Shown: in pieces, positions 53,974-63,679 of the stretch | Layout: every line of letters starts with the position of its first letter | Position numbering within the stretch: the stretch's first letter is position 1 | DNA from: Lautropia sp. SCN 69-89 | GTDB lineage: Bacteria > Pseudomonadota > Gammaproteobacteria > Burkholderiales > Burkholderiaceae_E | DNA: 64,000 nucleotides | Direction of reading: 5' to 3' | Assembly: GCA_001724855.1 (NCBI GenBank) | Contig: MEED01000011.1 | Span: 1 to 64,000, forward strand | Position numbers and translations under genes: made by a program | Notes under the pieces: generated by a model | What the model saw: only the letters and a program-made list of their open reading frames with translations | Told to the model about the DNA's origin: nothing | Databases searched by the model: none

Positions 53974-55146
53974 ATGAACAGTATCCGGGCGATGAGAGCG
54001 GCAGGCGCTCTAGCCTTGGCGGCGGGCCTGGCATGGACGAACTCCGCCATGGCCCAGACCGAGGTCCTGAAGATGGGGGTCGTGAGTGCACTAACCGGAC
54101 CGGGGTCGGAATGGGGCCTGGCGCAGGACGGGGCCCTCAAGATTGCAGCGGCGGAGGCGAATGCCAAAGGCGGTCTGAAGGTCGGTGACAAGACATACAA
54201 GATCGAGGTGATCTCGTACGATGACCAGTACAAGGCGGCCCTGTCCGTATCGGGCGCGACGCGCCTGATCGAGCAAGACAAGGTCAAGTTTGTCTTCGGT
54301 CCGATGGGGTCGGCTGCTCTCCTGGCTGTCAAGCCCCTGTACGAGAAGAACAAGATCCTCGCCGTCATCGGCGCCTACACCGAAAAGGCTCTCGACAAGG
54401 ACACCAAATATTCGTATCGGGGATTCCCGACGCAGACCGAATTCGCGGGCCCTATCGCAAAGTGGGTGAAGAGCAACCGCCCGAATCTGAAGACAGTGGC
54501 ACAGCTCGAGCCGAACGACGAAACCGGCTGGGCGTCCCAGCGTTTGCTCAAGGCCGACTATCAGACCGCGGGCTTCGAAATCGTGTCCTCCGAGCTGGTC
54601 GAGCGCAGCGTAAAGGACTTCCAGCCCGTGCTTACGCGCATCCTTGCCTTGAAGCCGGACATCATCGAGCTCGGCACGACCCCGCCCGGCACATCCGGCC
54701 TGATCGTGCGGCAAGCACGTGAAATGGGCTTCAAGGGACAGTTCGTCAAACTCGGCGGACCCGGCGTGCCGCAGATCGTGGCGGCTGCCGGAAAGGAGTT
54801 CGCAGAAGGCCTCATCTGCTATGCCGCAGCCGACACGACCACCAAGGCCTACAAAGACCTGGAGGCGAAGTACGCGCAAGTGCTTAAGCCGCCGATGAAC
54901 GAGTTCACTGTGTACTTTTACGACATGGCTCGCATGCTGCTGGAAGCGATCCAGCGGGCCGGCACCGTCGACGACACCGAAAGAGTCCGAGCTGAGTTCG
55001 CGAAGTTGAGCCCCTTCCCCGGCATCCAGGGCGCGGTGCGATGGGGTGGCATCAATAGCTACGGATCCAACCACCAGATCATCACCCCGGTGTTTGTCGG
55101 AATGATCAAGAACGGCGAGCAAGTGATCGCCGGAAAGATCGACTAG
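53974..55146 (+). CDS. Liv-type ABC transporter substrate-binding protein
   Basis: A 390-residue periplasmic binding protein of the branched-chain amino acid (LivJ/LivK-like) class. An N-terminal signal peptide (residues 1-27, cleavage after SAMA) is followed by the two-lobe domain beginning KMGVVSALTGPGSEWG. ATG 53974 has AAGGAGG at ideal spacing; ATG 53968 is two codons earlier. Many such proteins in betaproteobacteria bind aromatic or aliphatic acids rather than amino acids. With the catabolic neighbours, the ligand may be the pathway substrate; this is inference. Confidence 0.92.
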   Translation: MNSIRAMRAAGALALAAGLAWTNSAMAQTEVLKMGVVSALTGPGSEWGLAQDGALKIAAAEANAKGGLKVGDKTYKIEVISYDDQYKAALSVSGATRLIEQDKVKFVFGPMGSAALLAVKPLYEKNKILAVIGAYTEKALDKDTKYSYRGFPTQTEFAGPIAKWVKSNRPNLKTVAQLEPNDETGWASQRLLKADYQTAGFEIVSSELVERSVKDFQPVLTRILALKPDIIELGTTPPGTSGLIVRQAREMGFKGQFVKLGGPGVPQIVAAAGKEFAEGLICYAAADTTTKAYKDLEAKYAQVLKPPMNEFTVYFYDMARMLLEAIQRAGTVDDTERVRAEFAKLSPFPGIQGAVRWGGINSYGSNHQIITPVFVGMIKNGEQVIAGKID

Positions 55147-55162
55147 CGTAAAACCAAGGCCT

Positions 55163-55197
55163 CCGCCGCGGCCGGACCTGCCGCGGCGGCCCCTTTT
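55163..55197 (+). terminator. Intercistronic stem-loop between binding protein and LivH
   Basis: A perfect 10-bp GC stem (CCGCCGCGGC 55163-55172 with 55180-55189) with a 7-nt loop is followed by CCCC and TTTT (55194-55197). In binding-protein operons such a hairpin commonly attenuates the permease genes or protects the upstream mRNA, giving excess binding protein. Confidence 0.65.
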
Positions 55198-55215
55198 GCT
55201 GACAGGGCGACCATC

Positions 55216-56067
55216 TTGCAACTCGCATTACAGATTGTAGTGAACGGCCTCATGTCGTCACTAATCTACATCTTGATGGCCCTGGGCTTTACGCTCATCT
55301 TCGGCATCATGCGCGTGGTCAATTTCGCACACGGCGAGATGTACATGATCGCTGCGTTTCTGGTGTACGCGTTGGTCGGCTCACTTGGCTGGAACTACTA
55401 CGCGGTGGTCATTCTGTCCGCGCTCGCGTTGGGCCTCTTCGGCGCGACGCTCGAGCGCGTACTATTCCGGCCATTCGTCGGCCGCGAGCTGCAGGGGATG
55501 ATCATGGCGCTGGCCGTCTCGATCACGCTCCAGGCAGCGGCGTTCATCCTCTTTGGTGCGAACGATCTGTCGGTGCCGCGGCCGATCTCCGGCGTATTCG
55601 ACCTCGGCGCAATGGTGATACCGCGTGATCGCTTAGCCGTGGGCGGAAGCGCATTGGTCGTGCTCTTCGCGTTCTACGTCTTCATGCGCTACACGAAGAC
55701 CGGACTCGCGATGCGGGCCGTGGTGCAGGACGAAGACATCGCTTCGATCCACGGCGTGCGCCCGAAGATCATCCATCCACTCGCGTTCGGCATCGGTGCC
55801 ATGCTCGCAGGCTTTGCCGGCGCACTGATGGCTCCGATCTACACCATCCACCCCTATATGGGCGCGCAGCCCATGCTGAAGGCTTTCATCGTCGTGATCC
55901 TCGGCGGCCTGGGTAGCGTTCCAGGCGCTGTGCTCGGCGGCATCGTCCTGGGTCTGCTGGAGTCGGTGTTCGCCACCCTGATCAACACGACGGTTGCCAC
56001 GATGGTCTCTTTCGGGATCGTCGTGCTGATCCTGCTCTTCAAGCCGACAGGACTCCTGGGGCGCTGA
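55216..56067 (+). CDS. livH: Liv-type ABC transporter permease LivH
   Basis: A 283-residue inner-membrane permease with about eight hydrophobic helices. NGLMSSLIYILMALGFTLIF and VNFAHGEMYM are the LivH signature, and the coupling region EDIASIHGVRPKIIHPL is intact. Translation seems to start at TTG 55216, with AGGGCGA upstream; no better ATG precedes the first helix. It follows the stem-loop and is 2 bp before livM. Confidence 0.9.
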   Translation: MQLALQIVVNGLMSSLIYILMALGFTLIFGIMRVVNFAHGEMYMIAAFLVYALVGSLGWNYYAVVILSALALGLFGATLERVLFRPFVGRELQGMIMALAVSITLQAAAFILFGANDLSVPRPISGVFDLGAMVIPRDRLAVGGSALVVLFAFYVFMRYTKTGLAMRAVVQDEDIASIHGVRPKIIHPLAFGIGAMLAGFAGALMAPIYTIHPYMGAQPMLKAFIVVILGGLGSVPGAVLGGIVLGLLESVFATLINTTVATMVSFGIVVLILLFKPTGLLGR

Positions 56068-56069
56068 CG

Positions 56070-57014
56070 ATGAATTTTCTTTCGAAGTACCTTGTACTTC
56101 TTGCGCTTCTGGCTGCGGCGCCCTTCGCCGTGCTGTCGCCCTTCGTCACGCACATCGGGGTAATGATCGGGATCTACACGACGCTTGCGTTGAGCATGAA
56201 CCTGATGCTGCGAATCGGACAGATCTCCTTTGCACATGGAGCGTTCATGGGGCTGGGTGCCTATGGCTCGGCGCTCATGATGATGCGTCTGGACTTGCCG
56301 TTCGCGGTCGCATTCTTCGCTGCGGCGCTCGGCGTCACCCTGCTGGCCTGGCTCGTCGGCATTCTCTTTCTGCGCATCCGCGGCGTTTACTTTGTCCTGC
56401 TGACCTTCGCGTTCGGCGAGATCATCGTTCTGACTTTCGTCGAGTGGGTGAGCCTCTTCGGCGGTAGCGGCGGCCTTCCTGGGGTACCTTCTCCCACCTT
56501 GTTCGGCTACGCCATCTCTGGCCGCGAAGCCTTTTACCTGCTGTCGCTCGCACTGGCCGCGTTCGCCTATGCGTCGGTGCGGGCGATTTACAGGACGGAA
56601 CTTGGCGGCGTGATCACTTCACTTGACGAGAACGAGGCGCTCACGCGCTCACTGGGCATAGACTCGCGTCGCTACCGGCTTCTGACGTTTTGCTACAGCG
56701 CATTTCTGGCCGGCATGGCCGGCGCACTTTACGGCCACTACCTGACGCTGGTGACGCCGGAAGACTACGGCTTCTGGGTACCGGTGAACCTGGTGATGAT
56801 GAACGTGATCGGCGGAATTGCTAGTCCGATCGGTTCGGTCCTCGGGGCGTTGCTGTTGGTGCCTCTGCCTGAATTGCTGCGCGACGCGAAGCAGTACCAG
56901 ATGCTGCTGTACGGCATCGTGCTGATCTTCTTCCTCTTGTTCATGCCCGACGGCGTCCACGGGCTGATCAACAAGCTCAAGGGGCGTCTGACGGGAAGGG
57001 AGATCTCGCGGTGA
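56070..57014 (+). CDS. livM: Liv-type ABC transporter permease LivM
   Basis: A 314-residue integral membrane permease, partner of LivH. LRIGQISFAHGAFMGLGAYGSALM and RIRGVYFVLLTFAFGE are cited as blocks near residues 47-70 and 100-116; the coupling segment ENEALTRSLGIDSRRYR binds the ATPases. Overlap with livG is 4 bp (GTGA). Confidence 0.92.
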   Translation: MNFLSKYLVLLALLAAAPFAVLSPFVTHIGVMIGIYTTLALSMNLMLRIGQISFAHGAFMGLGAYGSALMMMRLDLPFAVAFFAAALGVTLLAWLVGILFLRIRGVYFVLLTFAFGEIIVLTFVEWVSLFGGSGGLPGVPSPTLFGYAISGREAFYLLSLALAAFAYASVRAIYRTELGGVITSLDENEALTRSLGIDSRRYRLLTFCYSAFLAGMAGALYGHYLTLVTPEDYGFWVPVNLVMMNVIGGIASPIGSVLGALLLVPLPELLRDAKQYQMLLYGIVLIFFLLFMPDGVHGLINKLKGRLTGREISR

Positions 57015-57781
57015 ACGATGTGGTTCTCGAGGTCGCAGGCCTGAGCAAGGCGTTCGGCGGCGTACACGCGATCAACGACCTGTCCTTCACCACGAGACGC
57101 GGAGAGATCCTCGGCGTCATCGGACCGAACGGATCGGGCAAGACAACGCTATTCAATGTGATCACCGGCGTGATGCCAGCTACCGCTGGCAGTGTGCGCT
57201 TTCGCGGCGAAGCGATCACCGGGTTGCCCACCGATGCGATCTCCCGACGCGGCCTTATTCGCACCTTTCAGTCGGCCACTGTCTTCAAGAACGAGACCGT
57301 ATACGAGAACATTCGCCGTAGCAGCATCTTTGGCTGTATCGGGAAGCCGAGCTGGTTTTTTCGGCCCGGCGTCGTGGCCAACGGGCAGCGCAGGGCGAAG
57401 GAAACCGTGGCCGAATTGCTGGAGTTCTCCGGCCTTTCGGATGTGGCGACGACGGTTGCGGGCACCCTGCCCTACGGGAAGCAGAAGATTCTGGGGGTAG
57501 TGATCGCACTTGCGCAGCAGCCGACGCAGCTACTGATGGATGAACCCGCCGCAGGCCTGAATCCGACCGAGACTTTGGCCATGGGCCAACTCGTCGCTCA
57601 GATCCGTGACAAGCGCAGCATCGATGTGGTCCTGGTCGAACACGACATAAAGATGGTCACCAGCGTTTGCGATCGTATTCTCGCCTTGAACTACGGAAAG
57701 GCGATCGCCATCGACGTGCCGGCGAAGATCGTGCGCCATCCTGAAGTGATCGATGCCTACCTGGGTGTGGACCATGAGTAG
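57011..57781 (+). CDS. livG: Liv-type ABC transporter ATPase LivG
   Basis: A 256-residue ABC ATPase. Walker A GPNGSGKTTL is at about residues 38-47 and Walker B LLMDEP near 175. The signature motif region reads LPYGKQKIL, the degenerate form usual in LivG (in place of LSGGQ). The GTG at 57011 overlaps livM, and the end overlaps livF by 8 bp. Confidence 0.92.
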   Translation: MNDVVLEVAGLSKAFGGVHAINDLSFTTRRGEILGVIGPNGSGKTTLFNVITGVMPATAGSVRFRGEAITGLPTDAISRRGLIRTFQSATVFKNETVYENIRRSSIFGCIGKPSWFFRPGVVANGQRRAKETVAELLEFSGLSDVATTVAGTLPYGKQKILGVVIALAQQPTQLLMDEPAAGLNPTETLAMGQLVAQIRDKRSIDVVLVEHDIKMVTSVCDRILALNYGKAIAIDVPAKIVRHPEVIDAYLGVDHE

Positions 57782-58562
57782 TCTGGAAACGCATGGCCTG
57801 ACTGTCGCCTACGGAAGTGCAGTGGCGCTGGAAAGCATGAACGTATCCGTGAAGGCGGGTACGGTCGCGTGCATCTTGGGCGCCAATGGCGCGGGGAAAT
57901 CCTCGTTCCTCAAGTGCCTGGTAGGACTTGCTCGTGCCCAGTCAGGCAAAGTGCTCCTGGATGGACAGGACGTTACAAACATTAACGCCTACGAAGCTGC
58001 GCCACGGGGCATAGCCCTGTCCCCGGAGGGCCGACGGCTCTTTCCCGACCTGACCGTCTATGAAAACCTGTGCGTTGGAGCCTACCTCCGACGCCGAGAC
58101 GCGAGCTTCAGGAGCGACATCGACAAGGTGTTTGGCTACTTCCCACGTCTGCAGCCGAAGGTCCAGCAGCTCGCAGGCAGCCTGTCCGGCGGAGAACAGC
58201 AGATGGTCGCTATCGGTCGGGCGCTCATGTCGCGGCCGCGCCTCCTGCTGCTGGACGAACCCTCGCTTGGCCTCGCGCCGCTGATCGTGTCGCAGCTCGC
58301 CTCCATCATCACTGCAATCAACCGCGAAGGCCTGACGATCGTGCTGGTCGAACAGAACGCACGGCTCGCGCTACGCCTGTCTCAGTATGGCTACGTATTC
58401 GAAACAGGTCGGCTTGCGCTGGAAGGTCCGAGTTCCGAGCTACTGCAAGACCCTTATGTTGCCGAACTCTATCTCGGTGGCAGGTCGCGATCCGATTCGA
58501 ACAAGGGCGGCGCCGCACCCGTCGGGTCATCGCTGAATGTCGAGCCTCGCGATCCGGTGTAG
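57774..58562 (+). CDS. livF: Liv-type ABC transporter ATPase LivF
   Basis: A 262-residue ABC ATPase. Walker A GANGAGKSS, signature LSGGEQQMVAIGRAL and Walker B LLLLDEPSLGLAP are complete. ATG 57774 within the livG end is used. The C-terminal 25 residues after YLGGRSR are a Ser/Gly/Pro-rich tail longer than in typical LivF. The stop is 5 bp from the convergent tcuB stop, leaving no room for a terminator. Confidence 0.92.
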   Translation: MSSLETHGLTVAYGSAVALESMNVSVKAGTVACILGANGAGKSSFLKCLVGLARAQSGKVLLDGQDVTNINAYEAAPRGIALSPEGRRLFPDLTVYENLCVGAYLRRRDASFRSDIDKVFGYFPRLQPKVQQLAGSLSGGEQQMVAIGRALMSRPRLLLLDEPSLGLAPLIVSQLASIITAINREGLTIVLVEQNARLALRLSQYGYVFETGRLALEGPSSELLQDPYVAELYLGGRSRSDSNKGGAAPVGSSLNVEPRDPV

Positions 58563-58567
58563 TCCGG

Positions 58568-59680
58568 TCACTCGCTGGTCAGTTTGAGGTCACTACGGCG
58601 GCGCTTCTCGACAGCCCAACGCAGCAAGGCCGCACCCCTATAGATGCCGTGGGCAAACTTGCTGTACGGCATCGTTGCGAAGAGCGCCATGACGGCCCCC
58701 AGGTGCAACGCGAGCAGTAGCGGAAGCGCTGTCTGGCGGCCCAGAATCGCGAGCGCCAAACCGGTCGCCGCCGTCAGCCCCAGTAACGCAATGAACCCGA
58801 GGTCCATCGACATTCGTTCGGGAGCACCCTGCAACGGATGCCGCGTCAGGTTCAGCCAGAACAACCCGACTGTACCGACGACGAGCAGCACGCCACCACT
58901 CAAGCCCAGGATCTTCGGCAGACTGGTGAAGCCATAGGGCGCCGGCATACCGCCAACGTAGTGATAAAGCGTTGCGACCGAAGTGGCCGCGAAACACAGC
59001 ATGAACCCGTAGAACGTTGCATGGTGAAACCGGCGTCGCGCCAGGCTGAACGCATCGTCGCTGTTGTTGCACCCGTCGCCATGTCCGCCGCCGAGGTACT
59101 TCAGGCTCAGCACGTCCCCGGCGGTCTCCCGCATCGCGGCCACCGACGATGGTCCCGCCGGATTACTCCGCCAGAATCGCGTAACGCCGATGGTGAGCGC
59201 AGCAACGGCCCAGCCGAACACCGGAGCGAACAAGCCGACCATTAGTTCATGCGACACCAGCGCGTAGAAGCCCCCATCGGGGACCGCCCAGAGCGAACTC
59301 GTCGAGGTCATCACCAAGGCGAGGAACGCCGCGATCGTCACAGCCAGCGCCAGCGACAGCACGAGACCGTTGCGGTGATAGAGACCGCCCAAGGCTTGAG
59401 GCCAGGCGTATCCGGACCAGGTCTTCACGCGCACGCGGGCCATCGCCTGCGGAACGTTGAGGGCGAACTCGTGCGGGGGTGCGTACTGACAGGCGTGCAG
59501 GCAGGCTCCGCATTGGTGGCAGAGGTTTGCGAGATAGTGCACGTCCCTCGGGCCGAACTCGAGTCGGCGGAACGTCGCCGGGAATACCGCGCAGAAACCC
59601 TCGCAGTAACGGCACGCGTTGCAGATGCCCAGCACCCGCGCCACCTCGGCCTCCTCGACCAGCGCGTCAAGCGGCGACAT
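58568..59680 (-). CDS. tcuB: Tricarballylate utilisation 4Fe-4S membrane protein TcuB
   Basis: A 370-residue electron-transfer partner of TcuA. The N-terminus carries two cysteine clusters, [11 protein letters not shown] and [11 protein letters not shown], for iron-sulfur centres. The rest has about six membrane helices with several His that may bind haem. TcuB is known to reoxidise the flavin of TcuA and pass electrons to the respiratory chain. It overlaps tcuA by 14 bp. Confidence 0.9.
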   Translation of the reverse strand: MSPLDALVEEAEVARVLGICNACRYCEGFCAVFPATFRRLEFGPRDVHYLANLCHQCGACLHACQYAPPHEFALNVPQAMARVRVKTWSGYAWPQALGGLYHRNGLVLSLALAVTIAAFLALVMTSTSSLWAVPDGGFYALVSHELMVGLFAPVFGWAVAALTIGVTRFWRSNPAGPSSVAAMRETAGDVLSLKYLGGGHGDGCNNSDDAFSLARRRFHHATFYGFMLCFAATSVATLYHYVGGMPAPYGFTSLPKILGLSGGVLLVVGTVGLFWLNLTRHPLQGAPERMSMDLGFIALLGLTAATGLALAILGRQTALPLLLALHLGAVMALFATMPYSKFAHGIYRGAALLRWAVEKRRRSDLKLTSE

Positions 59681-61094
59681 CGCCGTGCTCCTTCTTCATC
59701 CCTCTCCCCAGTGCGGCAGCCGCCGCCCGCGCGCCGGCGATACGGCCGAATGCGGTCCCGATCGTCATGCCCACGCCTGCGGTATATCCCTTGCCGAGTA
59801 CGTTGCCGGCCATCATTTCTCCCCCGACGAACAGGTTGTCGCTCGGAACGCCACCGAAGCGGACCGCGGAGTCCTCGCCGGTCTTCAGCCCCAGGTAAGT
59901 GAACGTCACGCCGGGGCGAACCGTGTAGCCGAAGAACGGCGGCGTGTCGATCGGCCGGGCCCAATGCGTTTTCGGCGGAGAAAGGCCTTCGGTGCGGCAG
60001 TCGTCCAGCATCGTATGGTTGAATGTCCCGGTCCGACACGCGGCGTTGAACTGCTCGACCGCGTCGACCAACCGCGCCTCGTCGAGGCCCAGTCCGCGGG
60101 CCAGGTCGGGAAGCGTGTCGGCCCTGACGCCGGGGAATACCGGCGGCATGAACTTTCCGACTGCCTTCGCGTCGATGATCGAGTGCGCGATCTGACCTCG
60201 CTGCGCGGCCACCAATCGACCCCAGATCGCGTAACGCTTGGGCCAGAAATCCTCGCCTTCGTCGTAGAACCGTTCGGCGTCGCGATTGACGACGATGCCG
60301 AGCGAGACACAATCGATGCGCGTGCAGATGCCGCCGTCGTACAAAGGCGCGCGCGCATCGATGGCCACCATGTGCGATTGCGACGGGTCGCCAACGCGAT
60401 CGGCCCCGATGTCGAGCATGAACGCGAGCAACGCTCCCGTGTTGAATCGGGTGCCGCGGATAAGGAAGTTGTCGGCCGGGTATTCGCCCCATTGGTTGCG
60501 GCCCCAAGCCTCTCGAAGCCACTCCCGGTTCGACTCGAAGCCGCCGGCCGCGAGCACGCAGGCGCGCGCGGCGATGCGCTCATCGCGCACCCACGCGGCC
60601 ACGAATCGCCCCTCCTGCATTTCGATGCGTTCGACCGGCGCCTCATAACGTACCCTGACGCCGAGATGCTGCGCGCTGCGGTAATAGGCGTTCAGCATCG
60701 CCTTTCCGCCACCGAGGAAGAACGCGTTCGTGCGGGCCGTGTGCAGCGCACCGGTCAGCGACGGCTGGAAACGCGCGCCGTGCCTGGCCAGCCAAGGCCG
60801 GCAAGTGGCCGACGCGCGAATTGCGATCCGCGCCAATTTCTCGTCGGTGAGCCCACCGGTCACCTTCAGCAGGTCCTGCCAGAACTCCTCTTCGGGATAG
60901 GCCTCGACCAGCACATCCTGCGGGGCGTCGTGCATGCAGCGAATGTTGCGGATGTGCGCGGAGTTACCGCCCCGCCATGCACGCGGCGCTGCCTCCAGCA
61001 GCAGGACGTTGGCGCCGGCCTCGCGCGCCGACAGGGCGGCACACAGCGCTGCGTTTCCGCCCCCGATCACCAGTACGTCGACCGTCTCTTCCAA
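59667..61094 (-). CDS. tcuA: FAD-dependent tricarballylate dehydrogenase TcuA
   Basis: A 475-residue flavoprotein of the succinate dehydrogenase/fumarate reductase family. The FAD motif [14 protein letters not shown] is at residues 7-20; [20 protein letters not shown] and the C-terminal [10 protein letters not shown] and [13 protein letters not shown] complete the FAD fold. In Salmonella TcuA oxidises tricarballylate to cis-aconitate; a related tricarboxylate is possible here. The apparent start is TTG 61094 with GAAGG upstream. It follows the LysR gene by 83 bp in a tcuR-tcuA-tcuB order, but no tcuC transporter is present. Confidence 0.9.
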   Translation of the reverse strand: MEETVDVLVIGGGNAALCAALSAREAGANVLLLEAAPRAWRGGNSAHIRNIRCMHDAPQDVLVEAYPEEEFWQDLLKVTGGLTDEKLARIAIRASATCRPWLARHGARFQPSLTGALHTARTNAFFLGGGKAMLNAYYRSAQHLGVRVRYEAPVERIEMQEGRFVAAWVRDERIAARACVLAAGGFESNREWLREAWGRNQWGEYPADNFLIRGTRFNTGALLAFMLDIGADRVGDPSQSHMVAIDARAPLYDGGICTRIDCVSLGIVVNRDAERFYDEGEDFWPKRYAIWGRLVAAQRGQIAHSIIDAKAVGKFMPPVFPGVRADTLPDLARGLGLDEARLVDAVEQFNAACRTGTFNHTMLDDCRTEGLSPPKTHWARPIDTPPFFGYTVRPGVTFTYLGLKTGEDSAVRFGGVPSDNLFVGGEMMAGNVLGKGYTAGVGMTIGTAFGRIAGARAAAAALGRGMKKEHGDVAA

Positions 61095-61177
61095 GGCATC
61101 GGCCTTCGAAATCCACCACGGCCGAGAGTATGACCCCGACGAGGTGGAGCTGGAAGCCGCCTGCGGTCAAAGGCCTT

Positions 61178-62104
61178 TCACAATTCGTGAATGTACCCGC
61201 CGGCCCACAGCTGCTCGCGAACCAGCCTCCGGGCGACCTCGGCCATCACCGCACGGGTCGCGCGGCCCGCCGGCGAAAGCTCGTCGTCGCTGAGGCTCGC
61301 CAGCAGGATCGTCCGCCTCGCATTGGCGTCGGCCACGGGCACGGCCACGAGTTCGCCTGGAGCCAGTCTCGCGATCGCTGCCCCGGGCTGGATCGATGCC
61401 GCGAATCCGCTGGTGACAAGGTCCATCAGGATCGACAGGCCATCGATCTCGGCAACGACGTTTGGTGCCACTCGCGCGCGCACGAAGGCTTGGTCAAGCA
61501 TCGATCGCAGGTCATGCGGCGCACTCGGCAGCACGAGTGGGAGCGATCCTAGGGCGGCGAGGCGCACACTTCGCCTGGATGGCATGCCGGACAGCAACGG
61601 CCGACCGATGACAAACAGCCGCTCCTCGAGCAGCGGCATCACGCTGAAGCGTCGTGCAAGATCGGTGCGGAACAGGATAGCGAGGTCCAGCGCGCGCGCA
61701 GTCAGCATGTCGGCGAGGTGACCCGACAAGGTCTCAACGAAATGCACGCGTACGCCGGGATGGCGATCGCGCATCGCAAGGATCAACGGCATGCCCAGCA
61801 CGCTGGCGGTCGTCGGCGACATTCCGATGCTGACGTGCCCCGACAAGCGCGCGCTTCGCGCCGCGCTGGCAGCCGCGTCGACGTGGCGCAGGGCGAGTTG
61901 GGCCTGGTGCAGGAAGGCCAGACCCGCCTCGGTAGGCTGGACCCCTGCGCTGCTCCGTTTCAGCAGCCGCGTAGCCAATTCGCTCTCGAGGCGCGAGACT
62001 TGCTGGCTCAGTGCTGAGGTGACGACGCCCAACGCCGCAGCAGCTTGGCTGAAGCTGCCGAGTTCGACAATGCGCACGAAGTAACGGAGCTGGCGAAGTT
62101 CCAT
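61178..62104 (-). CDS. LysR-family transcriptional regulator
   Basis: A 308-residue LysR regulator. The N-terminal winged HTH (FSQAAAALGVVTSALSQQVSRL) is followed by the LysR effector domain. Position directly upstream of tcuA on the same strand corresponds to tcuR of Salmonella, so it probably activates tcuAB in response to a tricarboxylate. Same-strand rather than divergent arrangement is slightly unusual for LysR genes but normal for tcu loci. Confidence 0.9.
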   Translation of the reverse strand: MELRQLRYFVRIVELGSFSQAAAALGVVTSALSQQVSRLESELATRLLKRSSAGVQPTEAGLAFLHQAQLALRHVDAAASAARSARLSGHVSIGMSPTTASVLGMPLILAMRDRHPGVRVHFVETLSGHLADMLTARALDLAILFRTDLARRFSVMPLLEERLFVIGRPLLSGMPSRRSVRLAALGSLPLVLPSAPHDLRSMLDQAFVRARVAPNVVAEIDGLSILMDLVTSGFAASIQPGAAIARLAPGELVAVPVADANARRTILLASLSDDELSPAGRATRAVMAEVARRLVREQLWAGGYIHEL

Positions 62105-62658
62105 TCGAGACCCTTTCGTGTCGGTCCGAGAGCGGGGATGCGGTCTCGTCGCTCTGTATTCGGAAGAGCGAACGGCACACTTACTGGAAGCAGCAGCCCG
62201 CCTTGAGGAATTCAGCCGGGGCCGCCTTGTGGGCAGTGTTAGGACTCCGCCTCTTGTCTAGTGGGCGCAGGCCGGTGTCGCGACCACGGACAGGCTTGCC
62301 CCTCACCGTGGCATTTATCGACCCCGCGCATCCCATTACAGCAGATTATCGGGGACACAGTCGCACCGACGAGTGCTCGCTCCCCTTCTCTCAGACAATC
62401 TTCCAGCCCCCTCGATTGCAGTTGGATACCCAGGAGGCGGAGGAGTCCATCACTGTACCGAATCGACCCTCTCGTCACAATGCAGTACACCTGTCTTACG
62501 ACCCGAATGCAGAATCGCTCCTCTACCAGCGCTTCGCGTCGCTCCTACGCGAATGACGTATAGTCCCTTCACAGTCGGGCTCTCGCTTACGTTGACGCAT
62601 GGCGGCAAGACGACTGTGCACGACGCGCCACGCGCAAATGAATCACAGGTACTCGCAT
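62105..62658. other. Gene-free gap between LysR and DUF169 genes
   Basis: No supported gene. Short frames on both strands lack ribosome-binding sites and domains. It should contain the promoters of the divergent LysR and DUF169 genes, but I cannot assign boxes with confidence. Confidence 0.45.
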
Positions 62659-63471
62659 ATGGATACTTTCCCCGGAAAGCTCAGCCATGCTTGGAGTGAG
62701 CAGGTCGAGACGCTCATGTCGCTGCTTCGCCTGAAGACGACGATCACAGGCATGAAACTGTTCGAGCGGGTCGAGGACATGGAAGCGATACCGAACATCC
62801 GGCGTCCTGATGCGATCCACACCGCAGACCAAATCGTGGGTATGGCCGCGCGACTGAACTGGACGGTGGGTATCACGGCGGACGATCTGGTCGGCGATCA
62901 GTGCCGGGCGATCATCGGCTTGGCGCCGCGAAGCCCAGAGTGGCTTGGTGGCAATCGATACGTCGGCATCTGGCACGCGACGCCGGAAGATGCGGCGGCG
63001 CGTCAGAATGCTCTGGTGACGGTGCCGCACGGAAAGTACCAAGCAATGGCGGTGGCACCGCTCGCGTCCGGACGCCTCGACCCACCCGACATCTGCTTGA
63101 TCTACGCAACCCCCGGGCAGATGATCATCCTGATCAACGGACTGCAGTGGCGTGGCTATCGGCGCTTCGACTGGAGCGTGGTCGGTGAGAGCGCATGCGC
63201 CGACTCGTGGGGACGCGCCTTGGCTACCGGCGAACCGAGCCTGTCGCTGCCATGCTATGCGGAGCGGCGCTATGGGGGCGTTCCTGATGAGGAGATGCTC
63301 ATGGCTCTGCCGCCGCGCTTCCTGCAACCAGCGATCGACGGATTGCGCGCCCTCGCCGCGAACGGACTGCGCTACCCAATCCCCCCTTATGGCATCCAGA
63401 GCGACGCCCGCTCGGGTATGGGCGCTAGCTATTCCCCCACCAAAAAGGGTGGAGTCTCCGGGCGCCAGTGA
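62659..63471 (+). CDS. DUF169 family protein
   Basis: A 270-residue soluble protein matching DUF169 by its start (ETLMSLLRLKTTITGMKLF) and the DDLVGDQCRAIIGL Cys-containing block, then LASGRLDPPDICLIY and a short CYAERRYGGVPDEEM segment. The family is found in bacteria and archaea without a known reaction. ATG 62659 has AGGT upstream; ATG 62638 is an alternative. It is alone on the + strand, the last gene before the tRNA fragment. Confidence 0.75.
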   Translation: MDTFPGKLSHAWSEQVETLMSLLRLKTTITGMKLFERVEDMEAIPNIRRPDAIHTADQIVGMAARLNWTVGITADDLVGDQCRAIIGLAPRSPEWLGGNRYVGIWHATPEDAAARQNALVTVPHGKYQAMAVAPLASGRLDPPDICLIYATPGQMIILINGLQWRGYRRFDWSVVGESACADSWGRALATGEPSLSLPCYAERRYGGVPDEEMLMALPPRFLQPAIDGLRALAANGLRYPIPPYGIQSDARSGMGASYSPTKKGGVSGRQ

Positions 63472-63644
63472 GAAACACAATTCGCTACTCACCGACCTCA
63501 AGGTGCCGATGAGTGTTCGCGCCGGTTCGCCCAGATTCGCCCTCGTCCCCTCACGACCCGTTGACTTGCCTCCCCGTTCTGCTAACGTCCTGAATCACAA
63601 GCACATTTCGCTTGGGTTCCAGCTGCTCGAGCCATTCACACGGC

Positions 63645-63679
63645 AGGGGTCACAGGTTCGAACCCTGTGCCGCCCACCA
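63645..63679 (+). pseudogene. 3' tRNA fragment, probable attachment site
   Basis: A T-arm (ACAGG stem 63652-63656, loop TTCGAAC, CCTGT 63664-63668), a 7-nt acceptor 3' strand GCCGCCC (63669-63675), discriminator A and CCA (63677-63679) are seen. The upstream 75 bases show no matching 5' acceptor strand, D-arm or anticodon arm, so this is not a whole tRNA. The sequence looks most like the 3' end of a tRNA-Lys. Such fragments are left at att sites when an island integrates in a tRNA gene. Confidence 0.7.

Noticed and set aside
63604-63679. Complete tRNA gene
   Set aside because: No 5' acceptor strand, D-arm or anticodon stem can be paired; only the 3' third is tRNA-like.
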